Below are positions 52,850 through 59,327 of a DNA stretch of 59,327 nucleotides, piece after piece. The notes under the pieces were generated by a model. It searched no databases, was not told the origin of the DNA, and worked only from the letters and a program-made list of their open reading frames with translations. A program made the translations under genes and the position numbers. Source of the DNA: Clostridia bacterium (GTDB taxonomy: Bacteria > Bacillota > Clostridia > Christensenellales > Borkfalkiaceae); contig JAFURP010000024.1 in assembly GCA_017471785.1 (NCBI GenBank), positions 1-59,327 on the forward strand, written 5' to 3'. Position 1 is the stretch's first letter. Each line of letters starts with the position of its first letter.

Positions 52850-52989
52850 CGACTTGGGCGAGGAAACGGCAAATTTTCACAATACGCTCATATGGGGACG
52901 ACCGCATATATTATAAACGGACGCTTCCGTTTCCTATGCGGCGTTTTGCATACGAGGTCCCCTATCCACGCCCTGTCGAAACGTAGAAA

Positions 52990-53011
52990 AAACGGGCGAA
53001 CGCGCCCGTTT
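52990..53011 (-). terminator. Terminator of the M20 gene
   Basis: AAACGGGCG and CGCCCGTTT with a T-tract on the minus strand, about 100 bp past the stop. The rest of 52850-53111 holds no recognisable gene. Confidence 0.8.
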
Positions 53012-53111
53012 GCCGTCGTATGCGGCACACCGCAACTGCGTATCTACGCAAGAAACGCAAACCGCCCTTTTTCGACGCCCGAATTTCGTCGTATGTCCCA
53101 ACGGGCATATT

Positions 53112-54305
53112 TTATTTTCCTTTCCACGCAAGCGCGCACCGCGCCAACGCCGCCGCGCCGATATACAACGCCGATTCGTCGAATTTCACCTTGGGGTGAT
53201 GCAGGGGATAGCGGTACCCCTTTCCCCGTTCGCCGGCGCAAAGCGCGATCATCACAGACGGTACCTCGCGACTGATATAGGCAAAATCCTCCGAACCGCC
53301 CATACCCCTTGCCCGTCCGCTAAATTGCTCGGAGGAAAAAATCTCCTTTTCCCCGAACAGCTCCTTCAGCTCCCTTTCCGCGAAAGCGCAAACGTGCTCG
53401 TCGTTCAAAAGAGCGGGACAACCGCTCGTAAATCGTAAACGCGCCCGTCCTTGCAGCGCCCTTGCAACGCCGCGCACGAGCTCTCCCATACGCGCCTTTA
53501 TCTTAGCGCGAAGCTCTTCGTCGAACGCGCGCAAAGTACCCTCCGCCAAAGCGGTATCCGCGATAATATTTCCGCCCGTACCCGCATAAAGCGAGCCGAC
53601 CGTCAGCACGACGGGGGAGGAGGCTGGGATTTCCCGTGCCGACAATTCCTGTAACGCCACGAGGATATGCGCGGCGATAAGCAGCGCGTCCACTCCGTTT
53701 TGCGGCGCGGAGCCGTGACAGCTCTTGCCCCGTACGCGAATTTGAAAATAATCGGCGGCAGGCGCGCTCACTCCCGCCGAAGACACGACGATCCTGCCGC
53801 TCTCCATCGGGGTATCCGTCATCACGTGCAGCATCATTGCCGCGCCCACCTCGGGCTCCTGCAATACCCCTGCCTCTATCGTATCCTTCGCCCCCTCCAA
53901 CCGCTCCTCGGCAGGCTGAAACAAAAGCTTCACCGCGCCCCGCAATTCCCGTTCGCGCGCCTTTAACAGCTTTGCCGCCCCCAACAGGATAGCGGTATGC
54001 ATATCGTGTCCGCAAGCGTGCATATTCCCCGTTTTACAGGCAAACGACAGCCCCGACTTCTCCGCTATGGGCAACGCGTCCGTATCCGCGCGAAGCAAAA
54101 ACGCCCTATCCCCCTTGCCGATCACGGTCACTACGCCCGCTCTACCGCAATCCAGCGGCACGCAGCCCGTTTCCGTCAATTTTTTCTTAATAAATCCCAC
54201 CGTTTGCGGGAGCTCGAAGCCCGTTTCCGCGTGCGCGTGCAACCAACGCCTGTTTTCCACCATTTCCGCTTGCAAGCCTTTCGCTTGCTCGATCAAACCT
54301 TTCAT
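53112..54305 (-). CDS. M20-family amidohydrolase
   Basis: This is a 397-residue M20D peptidase-family metal-dependent hydrolase (hippurate hydrolase/N-acyl-amino-acid amidohydrolase type). The RRWLHAHAETGFELPQT start is typical; RADTDALPI, CGHDMHTAILLGAA and FQPAEERLEGA carry metal ligands and the catalytic Glu, and GGSEDFAY is the C-terminal His/Glu region. Substrates are probably N-acyl amino acids. The ATG at 54305 has no obvious Shine-Dalgarno. The long frame upstream overlaps the amidase gene and is spurious. Confidence 0.95.
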   Translation of the reverse strand: MKGLIEQAKGLQAEMVENRRWLHAHAETGFELPQTVGFIKKKLTETGCVPLDCGRAGVVTVIGKGDRAFLLRADTDALPIAEKSGLSFACKTGNMHACGHDMHTAILLGAAKLLKARERELRGAVKLLFQPAEERLEGAKDTIEAGVLQEPEVGAAMMLHVMTDTPMESGRIVVSSAGVSAPAADYFQIRVRGKSCHGSAPQNGVDALLIAAHILVALQELSAREIPASSPVVLTVGSLYAGTGGNIIADTALAEGTLRAFDEELRAKIKARMGELVRGVARALQGRARLRFTSGCPALLNDEHVCAFAERELKELFGEKEIFSSEQFSGRARGMGGSEDFAYISREVPSVMIALCAGERGKGYRYPLHHPKVKFDESALYIGAAALARCALAWKGK

Positions 54306-54333
54306 AGCTACAGTTTGACCGATCGCATATAAA

Positions 54334-54357
54334 AATAACCGCCCTTTGGCGGTTATT
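54334..54357 (-). terminator. Terminator overlapping the amidase stop codon
   Basis: AATAACCGCC and GGCGGTTATT form a 10-bp stem with a 4-nt loop, followed by TTTTTAT on the minus strand. The stop TAA lies within the stem. Confidence 0.85.
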
Positions 54358-54853
54358 CTCCTCTCGCACCGAGAATATGTATACAGCGTAAGCGTTCGAA
54401 ATAGTAGGCGGTAAGCGGCTTGCCGAACGCGTCGTTGGTATGCGCGGCGAGCAAAGGCACGCCGCGCGAAAACCCGACGACGACGGGCGTATGGTAAAAA
54501 TCCCCCGTATCCCTGCCAAACTGCACGAAATCCCCGATCTCCAGCTCCGCTTGGGTAACGAGCGTGGCAAACGGACCTAAGGTAGAGCCGACCCCGTCCA
54601 CGTTCTCCGTTAAAAAGCGATAAAAATACTCCACGCCCGTCCACGCGGCAGCGCGGCTACTTGCGGAGCGGTAATACCAACCGATATCGGGGGTAAAATT
54701 CATCACGCCGCAGCCGGCAAAGAGGCATTGTGAAGCGAAATTGGTACAATCGCCGCCGACGCGGTCGAAGTTATAATAGTGGGGATTGCGCGAAAACGCC
54801 CATCGCCTTGCATACGCCACGACGGCGTTCCTATCGTACGCGATATTTCTCAT
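54353..54853 (-). CDS. Amidase-domain (Amidase_6-like) protein
   Basis: This is a 166-residue protein of the putative amidase domain family (Amidase_6). The N-terminal YDRNAVVAYARRWAFSRNPHY precedes GGDCTNFASQCLFAG, which carries the catalytic Cys. The later HTPVVVGF and AAHTNDAF segments supply a probable His and Asn. No signal peptide is seen, which is unusual for enzymes of this family attached to envelope or spore functions. The start at 54853 is chosen over an upstream in-frame codon by homology. It is a single gene next to tRNA-Ala. Confidence 0.88.
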   Translation of the reverse strand: MRNIAYDRNAVVAYARRWAFSRNPHYYNFDRVGGDCTNFASQCLFAGCGVMNFTPDIGWYYRSASSRAAAWTGVEYFYRFLTENVDGVGSTLGPFATLVTQAELEIGDFVQFGRDTGDFYHTPVVVGFSRGVPLLAAHTNDAFGKPLTAYYFERLRCIHILGARGE

Positions 54854-54917
54854 ACTACAATATACGCGCGCGCCCACAAAAAAGTGAAAGAACGGCTATT
54901 CGCCGTCCCTATTTTGG

Positions 54918-54990
54918 TGGAGCCAAGGGGAGTCGAACCCCTGACCTTTTGAATGCCATTCAAACGCGCTACCAACTGCGCTATGACCCC
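54918..54990 (-). tRNA. tRNA-Ala(GGC)
   Basis: A 73-nt cloverleaf: acceptor GGGGTCA/TGGCTCC, D-arm AGCGCAGTTGGTAGCGC, anticodon stem TTTGA/TCAAA with loop ATGGCAT (anticodon GGC), and T-arm with GGTTCGACTCC. The CCA end is not encoded. Confidence 0.95.
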
Positions 54991-55000
54991 GACTGCTTCT

Positions 55001-55030
55001 ATTATACCCGAAAACGCCAAACCCCGTCAA
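55001..55030 (-). promoter_or_regulatory. Promoter of tRNA-Ala
   Basis: TTGACG, an 18-nt spacer and TATAAT, 11 bp upstream of the tRNA 5' end. Confidence 0.75.
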
Positions 55031-55124
55031 CGATTTTTTAACCCCTTTTGCAAAATTTTTTTACGATATGCAAAAAGCACCTATGAACCTTTCTTTTTTT
55101 AGGGGCGTAAGTTAAGAAAAACGC

Positions 55125-55153
55125 TTGACTGCCGCTTGCAAATATGGTAAACT
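55125..55153 (+). promoter_or_regulatory. Promoter of an orphan structured RNA
   Basis: TTGACT, a 17-nt spacer and TAAACT; the start is predicted at about 55160, the first base of the outer stem. Confidence 0.8.
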
Positions 55154-55159
55154 ATACTC

Positions 55160-55303
55160 GTCACACAGCTGAATAATTTTTTCTTTTTTTACACAGGGTA
55201 CAATTATGCGAATTTGTACTTCTTTTCTCTGTGTAAAAGAGCTGTGTGACAACAAGTGAGGTACATTTCGGGGTGTGCTTTGCTTGCAAGGCACACTTTT
55301 TTT
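55160..55303 (+). ncRNA. Orphan structured small RNA, about 144 nt
   Basis: A promoter and a 7-T intrinsic terminator (GTGTGC...GCACAC, 55273-55303) delimit a transcript with no open reading frame of note and no plus-strand gene after it. The outer stem GTCACACAGCT/AGCTGTGTGAC is 11 bp perfect (55160-55170 with 55240-55250). The inner stem TTTTACACAG/CTGTGTAAAA is 10 bp perfect (55187-55196 with 55229-55238). Inside is a GTACAA/TTGTAC hairpin. A 16-nt U-rich strand faces a single G between the two stems. I do not recognise the family; 6S RNA was considered and not supported. Confidence 0.75.
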
Positions 55304-55353
55304 ATTCCCGACCTCCACTAGCCAAATACCTTTCTCACGGGTCGCGAAAACGG

Positions 55354-55390
55354 TAAAGGAAACATAGGGCAAAACCTTATGTTTCCTTTA
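55354..55390. repeat. Long isolated inverted repeat
   Basis: TAAAGGAAACATA and TATGTTTCCTTTA pair perfectly over 13 bp, extended by three more pairs to a 5-nt loop. No T-tract follows. It lies between the small RNA and the tRNA-Val terminator. Function unknown. Confidence 0.7.
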
Positions 55391-55474
55391 TCATAAATAA
55401 AACGGCTTACATGAGCGACACGATATATATAATCAAGCCGAAATGACGTCCCAAGCCCGTCTCTTGAAAAAAAC

Positions 55475-55499
55475 AAAAAACGCCCGTCGGGCGTTTTTT
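55475..55499 (-). terminator. Terminator of tRNA-Val
   Basis: AAAAAACGCCC and GGGCGTTTTTT pair over 11 bp around GTC; symmetric and strong. Confidence 0.9.
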
Positions 55500-55507
55500 G
55501 TTTTTGG

Positions 55508-55582
55508 TGGAGACAACAGGACTTGAACCTGTGACCTCTCGCATGTGAAGCGAGCGCTCTAACCAACTGAGACTATGCCTCC
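55508..55582 (-). tRNA. tRNA-Val(CAC)
   Basis: A 75-nt cloverleaf: acceptor GGAGGCA/TGTCTCC, D-arm with TCAGTTGGTTAGAG, anticodon stem CTCGC/GCGAG with loop TTCACAT (anticodon CAC), and T-arm with GGTTCAAGTCC. CCA is not encoded. Confidence 0.95.
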
Positions 55583-55597
55583 AAAGCAACTATGCCT

Positions 55598-55626
55598 ATT
55601 ATAGCACCGTCCAAGGCAAATGTCAA
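55598..55626 (-). promoter_or_regulatory. Promoter of tRNA-Val
   Basis: TTGACA, a 17-nt spacer and TATAAT, fully consensus, 16 bp upstream of the tRNA. Confidence 0.85.
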
Positions 55627-55664
55627 TCGCTTTTTATCGCATTTTTCTATTTTTTCAAAAATAC

Positions 55665-55691
55665 GGAACGGCAATTTTTGCTCGCCGTTCC
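55665..55691. terminator. Terminator between ymxH and tRNA-Val
   Basis: GGAACGGC and GCCGTTCC pair around an 11-nt loop, with T-tracts on both sides. Confidence 0.8.
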
Positions 55692-55700
55692 TTTTTTCGT

Positions 55701-56075
55701 TTATTCGTATTCCTCAAAGCTCCGCCGCTGTCCCCCGTCGTAGGGCATACCGCCGTGCGGAGACGGTGAACAGCCGCCGTCCATAGGCGTACCCGTCGGC
55801 GCGTGCATACCCGTATCGCCTCCCCGTTTACCGCCCCGTTTGCGCGGCAAGCCTACGTTGACGAGAATGACGTCCTCCCCGATCTTCACGATATTCCTAA
55901 GCTCGATAAACAGTCCGTTTTTCTTAAACCCAAACCCGTGCCCGTTGGGCGCGACGATCCCCAACCACCTGTTTTCGGGATAGCAAAACACCAAATCGCA
56001 CACCTTTCCCAGCTTCCTGCCGTCCTGCGTATTCACGACCTCTTTCGTTTTAAGCTCCGAAAAACTCATTTCCAT
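55701..56075 (-). CDS. ymxH: YlmC/YmxH-family PRC-barrel sporulation protein
   Basis: This is a 124-residue protein. Residues 1-85 are a PRC-barrel (MSFSELKTKEVVNTQDGRKLGKVCDLVF, RNIVKIGEDVILV) of the YlmC/YmxH family found in spore formers. The C-terminal 40 residues are a Gly/Pro/Arg-rich low-complexity tail (RKRGGKRGGD...) not usual for the family, which generally ends after the barrel. GGCGGTGG serves as Shine-Dalgarno. Monocistronic. Confidence 0.92.
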   Translation of the reverse strand: MEMSFSELKTKEVVNTQDGRKLGKVCDLVFCYPENRWLGIVAPNGHGFGFKKNGLFIELRNIVKIGEDVILVNVGLPRKRGGKRGGDTGMHAPTGTPMDGGCSPSPHGGMPYDGGQRRSFEEYE

Positions 56076-56259
56076 ACGACCACCGCCTTAAAAAAACTCC
56101 ACTAACAATATATGCACGCGCAAGAAAAAAGTTTCCGCGAGGTATAAACCCCGCCGTCCTTGGCAATACTCGTAACACAGTAGAAGAAACGGAACGCCGA
56201 TTTTTCTCCCTACATATAATATAGCAAGGGAGTTGTTCGGTTTTCAAAAGAGGTGTGTT

Positions 56260-56610
56260 ATGAACGTAAAACGCGGCGAGCTTTATTATGCGGATTTATC
56301 CCCCGTAGTGGGTAGCGAGCAGGGCGGCATACGCCCCGTACTCGTCGTACAAAACGACGTCGGCAATAAATATTCCCCCACCATTATCGCCGCCGCCGTA
56401 ACCAGCAAGATCAATAAGGCAAAGCTCCCCACCCATATCGAGCTACCCTCGGCGTACGGTCTTGCCAAGGACAGCGTGATCCTACTCGAACAGATTCGCA
56501 CCCTCGATAAACGCCGCTTAAAAGAACGCATCGGCGAGCTTCCCCCCTCCACTATGCTCCGCGTCAACCGCGCTATTTTGATCAGCCTCGGCTTCCCCGT
56601 CAATCAATGA
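56260..56610 (+). CDS. mazF: MazF/EndoA (PemK-like) mRNA interferase, no adjacent antitoxin
   Basis: This is a 116-residue EndoA/MazF-type endoribonuclease. [25 protein letters not shown] and the later [16 protein letters not shown] are the conserved blocks that include catalytic Arg and Thr neighbours. The start at 56260 is set by GAGGTGTG. No MazE-like open frame is seen in the 185 bp upstream, so it lies apart from any antitoxin. spoIIE follows 99 bp downstream on the same strand. Confidence 0.95.
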   Translation: MNVKRGELYYADLSPVVGSEQGGIRPVLVVQNDVGNKYSPTIIAAAVTSKINKAKLPTHIELPSAYGLAKDSVILLEQIRTLDKRRLKERIGELPPSTMLRVNRAILISLGFPVNQ

Positions 56611-56709
56611 TCGAACCAAAACGCCACAACCTCCCCCCGTTAGCCAAAAACGCCCAAATTCCGCGGCGTTTTTTCTTTTATAATGAATACTCGAAAAACG
56701 GAGGTCGTT

Positions 56710-59007
56710 ATGAAAATCAAAACCGCGGATCATTCCCGTATCCTTTTATACATACTCTTTTTTGCCGCCCTGCTTTGCTTGCGCTTTACGCTCGCAAACG
56801 GCGAGCCCGTCGGACTCGCCCTCGTCTACGCTATGGGCAGCGTCGGACTTTCCCCCTTGCTCGCCTCCCTCGGCTACTTTCTCACCTCGCTCGTCGGCGG
56901 TAGCGTTCGAGATATCTTGCTTTACGCCCTCCAAGGCGTTTTTCTCTCGATCGGCTTTTTGATCCGCGCGCACCTGAAAAAAGCCGACCTGCCCGCGCAG
57001 GGCTTACCTCCCCTCGTAAGCTTGGCGCTCGCCCTCGCCTCGTTCGCCGCGTTCGCTCCCTTTACCCCCTACGTACTCCCCTTCGCCTTCCTAAACGGCA
57101 CCGTCCCTCAAAAAATACTCCTCGCCGCGGCGATCTTCCTGCTCGCCGCCGTCTTTTCCGTAGCCGTCGGCGCTCTACTCAAAAAAGTGCTCAAATGCCG
57201 ATTAAAGGACGCCGAGATCGTCTTTTGCGTACTGTTTTTCGTCACCGTAGGCGTAGGCGTGTGCCGTTTCTTGGGCGTGAACGCGTACATGGGTATCGCG
57301 TTTTTCGCCTTACTTCTCTTTGCCTGTGCGACCAAGGACGCAACCACGCTCGTTTGCGCCTTTGCGCTCAGCCTGCCCCTGCTCCTCACCTTCGGACTTT
57401 CCCCCGAACGCTTTTTCGTCTACGGCGTAGCCGTCGCGCTGTTTATCAAATCGGGTCGGCTTGCCGCCGCCTGCGCGCTTCTTGCCGTGTTCTTCGCCTA
57501 CGGCTACGCGGACGGACTGTATTCCTACGCCGCCGCAAGCCTCGTCCCGTCCATTCTTTCGGCGGTGCTTCCGGCGCTCTTTTTCGTGCTGATCCCCACG
57601 CCTCTTATCCGTGAGCTGGAAAATAAGCTCTTATTCTACCGCGAAAAACACCTTTCGCGCGTAGCCATCAATCGCAACCGCGCCGCGATCGGGCAACAGC
57701 TTTTCGAGATCTCGGCGGTGTTCCGCGAGATCCAAACCACCTTTTCCACCCTCGGTACGACGGAAGCGGAGGACGGCGCAAAGGAATATATCCGCGCCTG
57801 TATCGTCGAGGAAACCTGCCGCACGTGCCCGCAATACCGCGCCTGCGCGAGAAAGGGCGCGATAAACGAGCTGACCAAGCTCGTCGAGATCGGCTGCCAA
57901 AAGGGCAAGGCGAGCCTGATCGACCTGCCGCGCGCCGTATCGGACGCGTGCGTAAACCAAAGCGGTATCCTCTACGCCGTCAACCGTCAGATCGGGGATT
58001 ATAAACGGTATATGACGGAAACGGAAAACGCCGCTTCGGGCAGGACCCTCCTTGCCAACCAAGCGCAGGGCGTAAGCGAGATTTTGCGCGACCTTGCCTT
58101 GGAGCAAAGCGAGCCGCTCCGTATCTATACGGACAAGGAGCGCGCGCTCAATATCGCCCTCCTCGGCGTGGGCATCGTTTGCTCGGAGGTGCTCGTCTAC
58201 GGCGACGAGGACAACCCCACCCTTTCCCTCGTCACCTACGGTAGAGCGGACGTAAAAAAGATCGCCGCCGTAGCCTCCCACTCGTTCGGAACGGAAATGA
58301 CCATTTCCAAACGCCTGACGCTCGGCAGCGATAAATTTTGTTGCGTGCTCCGTAAAAAACCGCGCTTCGACGCCGCGTTCGGCGTTGCGACCACGCGCAA
58401 AACGGGAGAATCGGCAAGCGGCGACACCCACTCGGTTATCAAGATCGACGAACGGCGGTTTATGGTCGCCCTCTCCGACGGTATGGGCAGCGGCGAATAC
58501 GCGCGCCGCATTTCCGAAAGCACTATTTCCCTTTTAGAGAGCTTCTACCGCGCCAAAATGCCCGCCGACACCGTGCTTACCACGGTGAATAAGCTCCTCA
58601 CCTTTAATAAGGAAGAAAGCTTCGCCTGCGTGGATATCGCCGTCGTGGACTTGGACGACGGCACGGCGGATATCGTCAAGATCGGCTCGCCCGTCGGCTT
58701 TATCCTGTCGGGCAATACCGTCAAGATCCTGGAAAACGGCACCCTGCCCTTGGGCATACTCGATTCCCTGCACCCCACCGCGGCGACCTACGAGCTTTCG
58801 GAAAACGATATCCTGCTCTTTTTAAGCGACGGTATCACGGGCGCGTTCGGCTCCACGACCGATTTGTACGATATTCTCAAAAGTATCCCCGTCCATAATC
58901 CCCAACAGCTCGCCGACCTGCTTTTACAGCAAGCCTTGACCGCCTACGGCGGCGTAGCCAAGGACGATATGACCGCCGTCGCCGTCCGCCTTTTCAAAGC
59001 GGCTTAA
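56710..59007 (+). CDS. spoIIE: Stage II sporulation protein E (PP2C phosphatase)
   Basis: This 765-residue protein dephosphorylates SpoIIAA in the forespore to activate sigma-F and interacts with FtsZ at the polar septum. Residues about 1-305 hold roughly ten membrane helices. A middle region carries CRTCPQYRACARKG cysteines. The C-terminal PP2C domain has LSDGMGSGEYARRISE, LFLSDGI and KDDMTAVAVR with the metal-binding aspartates. GGAGGTCGTT precedes the ATG. It is the clearest sign that the organism makes endospores. Confidence 0.97.
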   Translation: MKIKTADHSRILLYILFFAALLCLRFTLANGEPVGLALVYAMGSVGLSPLLASLGYFLTSLVGGSVRDILLYALQGVFLSIGFLIRAHLKKADLPAQGLPPLVSLALALASFAAFAPFTPYVLPFAFLNGTVPQKILLAAAIFLLAAVFSVAVGALLKKVLKCRLKDAEIVFCVLFFVTVGVGVCRFLGVNAYMGIAFFALLLFACATKDATTLVCAFALSLPLLLTFGLSPERFFVYGVAVALFIKSGRLAAACALLAVFFAYGYADGLYSYAAASLVPSILSAVLPALFFVLIPTPLIRELENKLLFYREKHLSRVAINRNRAAIGQQLFEISAVFREIQTTFSTLGTTEAEDGAKEYIRACIVEETCRTCPQYRACARKGAINELTKLVEIGCQKGKASLIDLPRAVSDACVNQSGILYAVNRQIGDYKRYMTETENAASGRTLLANQAQGVSEILRDLALEQSEPLRIYTDKERALNIALLGVGIVCSEVLVYGDEDNPTLSLVTYGRADVKKIAAVASHSFGTEMTISKRLTLGSDKFCCVLRKKPRFDAAFGVATTRKTGESASGDTHSVIKIDERRFMVALSDGMGSGEYARRISESTISLLESFYRAKMPADTVLTTVNKLLTFNKEESFACVDIAVVDLDDGTADIVKIGSPVGFILSGNTVKILENGTLPLGILDSLHPTAATYELSENDILLFLSDGITGAFGSTTDLYDILKSIPVHNPQQLADLLLQQALTAYGGVAKDDMTAVAVRLFKAA

Positions 59008-59013
59008 ACGCCG

Positions 59014-59313
59014 TCAACGGCAAAGAAATATCCTATCTATAAAATCCTCTCCCCCGTTCTCCGCCTCGTACAGCTTCCGAAGAAAGGTAAACGCCTGCAT
59101 TTTATAAACGCTTTGTAGATGAAGCACGTAATACAGTATCTTTAGATCGATATAGTCCAACCCCTGCAAGCATTCCAAAAGCTCCTCCCTCGCCCAAAGC
59201 ATATCCTCTTTGGTAAACTCCCGACCGCGCCTTGCGCGATACTTGCCGATCGTTTCGTCCACCCCGTCGAAAAATTCCGCCAGCTTCGGTATCTCAAAAA
59301 GCCTTTTTTCCAT
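59014..59313 (-). CDS. Hypothetical helical protein
   Basis: This is a 99-residue, mostly helical, charged protein with no signal or membrane segment and no recognised family. GGGAGT precedes the ATG. It converges on spoIIE with only 6 bp between stop codons and no terminator visible between them. Confidence 0.65.
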   Translation of the reverse strand: MEKRLFEIPKLAEFFDGVDETIGKYRARRGREFTKEDMLWAREELLECLQGLDYIDLKILYYVLHLQSVYKMQAFTFLRKLYEAENGGEDFIDRIFLCR

Positions 59314-59327
59314 ATTTTTTACTCCCG

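Noticed and set aside
54306..54644. A 113-codon N-terminal extension of the M20 hydrolase
   Set aside because: It is antisense to or out of frame with the amidase gene and rich in Arg. The M20 family starts near MKGLIEQAKGL at 54305.
55160..55303. Identification of the small RNA as 6S RNA, SRP RNA or tmRNA
   Set aside because: It is shorter than 6S and lacks a symmetric central bubble. The conserved SRP Alu/S-domain words and a tmRNA tag frame are not seen. Without a model search the family stays open.
55112..55372. An 86-codon minus-strand open frame over the small RNA
   Set aside because: No Shine-Dalgarno or homology. It runs across palindromic RNA stems and the plus-strand promoter and terminator explain the region better.

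Overview
The window reads as a chromosomal segment of an anaerobic, endospore-forming member of the Bacillota (class Clostridia). The support is a SpoIIE phosphatase, a YmxH-type PRC-barrel sporulation protein, a YwmB/SpoIIQ-like pair, a T-box riboswitch, superoxide reductase with a rubredoxin partner, LuxS, and the conserved Clostridia order yicC-gmk-rpoZ-priA-def-fmt-rsmB-rlmN. The codon habits suggest an uncultured gut lineage (for example Christensenellales), but that placement is inference. No phage, plasmid, IS transposase or CRISPR array is visible. About nine tenths of the genes lie on the minus strand.

Layout. 1-1.7 kb: two diverged, truncated copies of fakA/yloV meeting head to head, probably an assembly misjoin. 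1.8-11.8 kb: yloU, rpmB, rpe, rlmN, rsmB, fmt, def, priA, rpoZ, gmk and yicC, a translation and nucleotide housekeeping block interrupted by hairpin-rich repeats. 12-13.4 kb: a lipoprotein and membrane protein facing a small XRE repressor across twin operators. 13.4-18 kb: ligA and pcrA. 18-21 kb: a tandem-domain lipoprotein and a secreted esterase lipoprotein. 21-25.7 kb: rpsU, superoxide reductase with flavin reductase-rubredoxin, small redox proteins, a nitroreductase, a second esterase and luxS. 25.7-33.2 kb: a pseudouridine synthase, ROK kinase, HtrA-like lipoprotein protease, a lipoprotein, manA and rlmD. 33.5-39.7 kb: a degenerate J-domain protein with a DUF5685 protein, thrC, a P-loop protein, an aminotransferase and a SpoIIQ-like M23 protein. 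39.7-47 kb: a YwmB-like protein, HIT, mtaB, rsmE, prmA, prfA, a YqhQ-PrmC fusion and rpmE. 47-51.2 kb (plus strand): a dehydrogenase-like protein, phosphodiesterase, isochorismatase-like hydrolase and a Trp T-box driving trpB2. 51.2-59.3 kb: an Fe-S protein, a frameshifted YwaF-like membrane protein, M20 hydrolase, amidase, tRNA-Ala, an apparently orphan structured small RNA, tRNA-Val, ymxH, mazF and spoIIE.

Functional links. Ribosome and translation-termination maintenance dominates (RlmN, RlmD, RsmB, RsmE, PrmA, PrmC, RF1, MtaB, Fmt, Def, L28, L31, S21). Superoxide reductase sits beside its likely electron donor. Trp starvation is sensed by a T-box that controls a stand-alone TrpB2, which fits indole salvage.

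The most unusual material is non-coding. One item is a family of about 95-127 bp hairpin repeats whose 10-bp terminal inverted repeats differ between copies yet pair perfectly within each copy. Others are arrays of GTGAATT-spaced mini-hairpins, and a promoter-to-terminator small RNA at 55.16-55.30 kb with two nested stems built from the same ACACAG/CTGTGT words.
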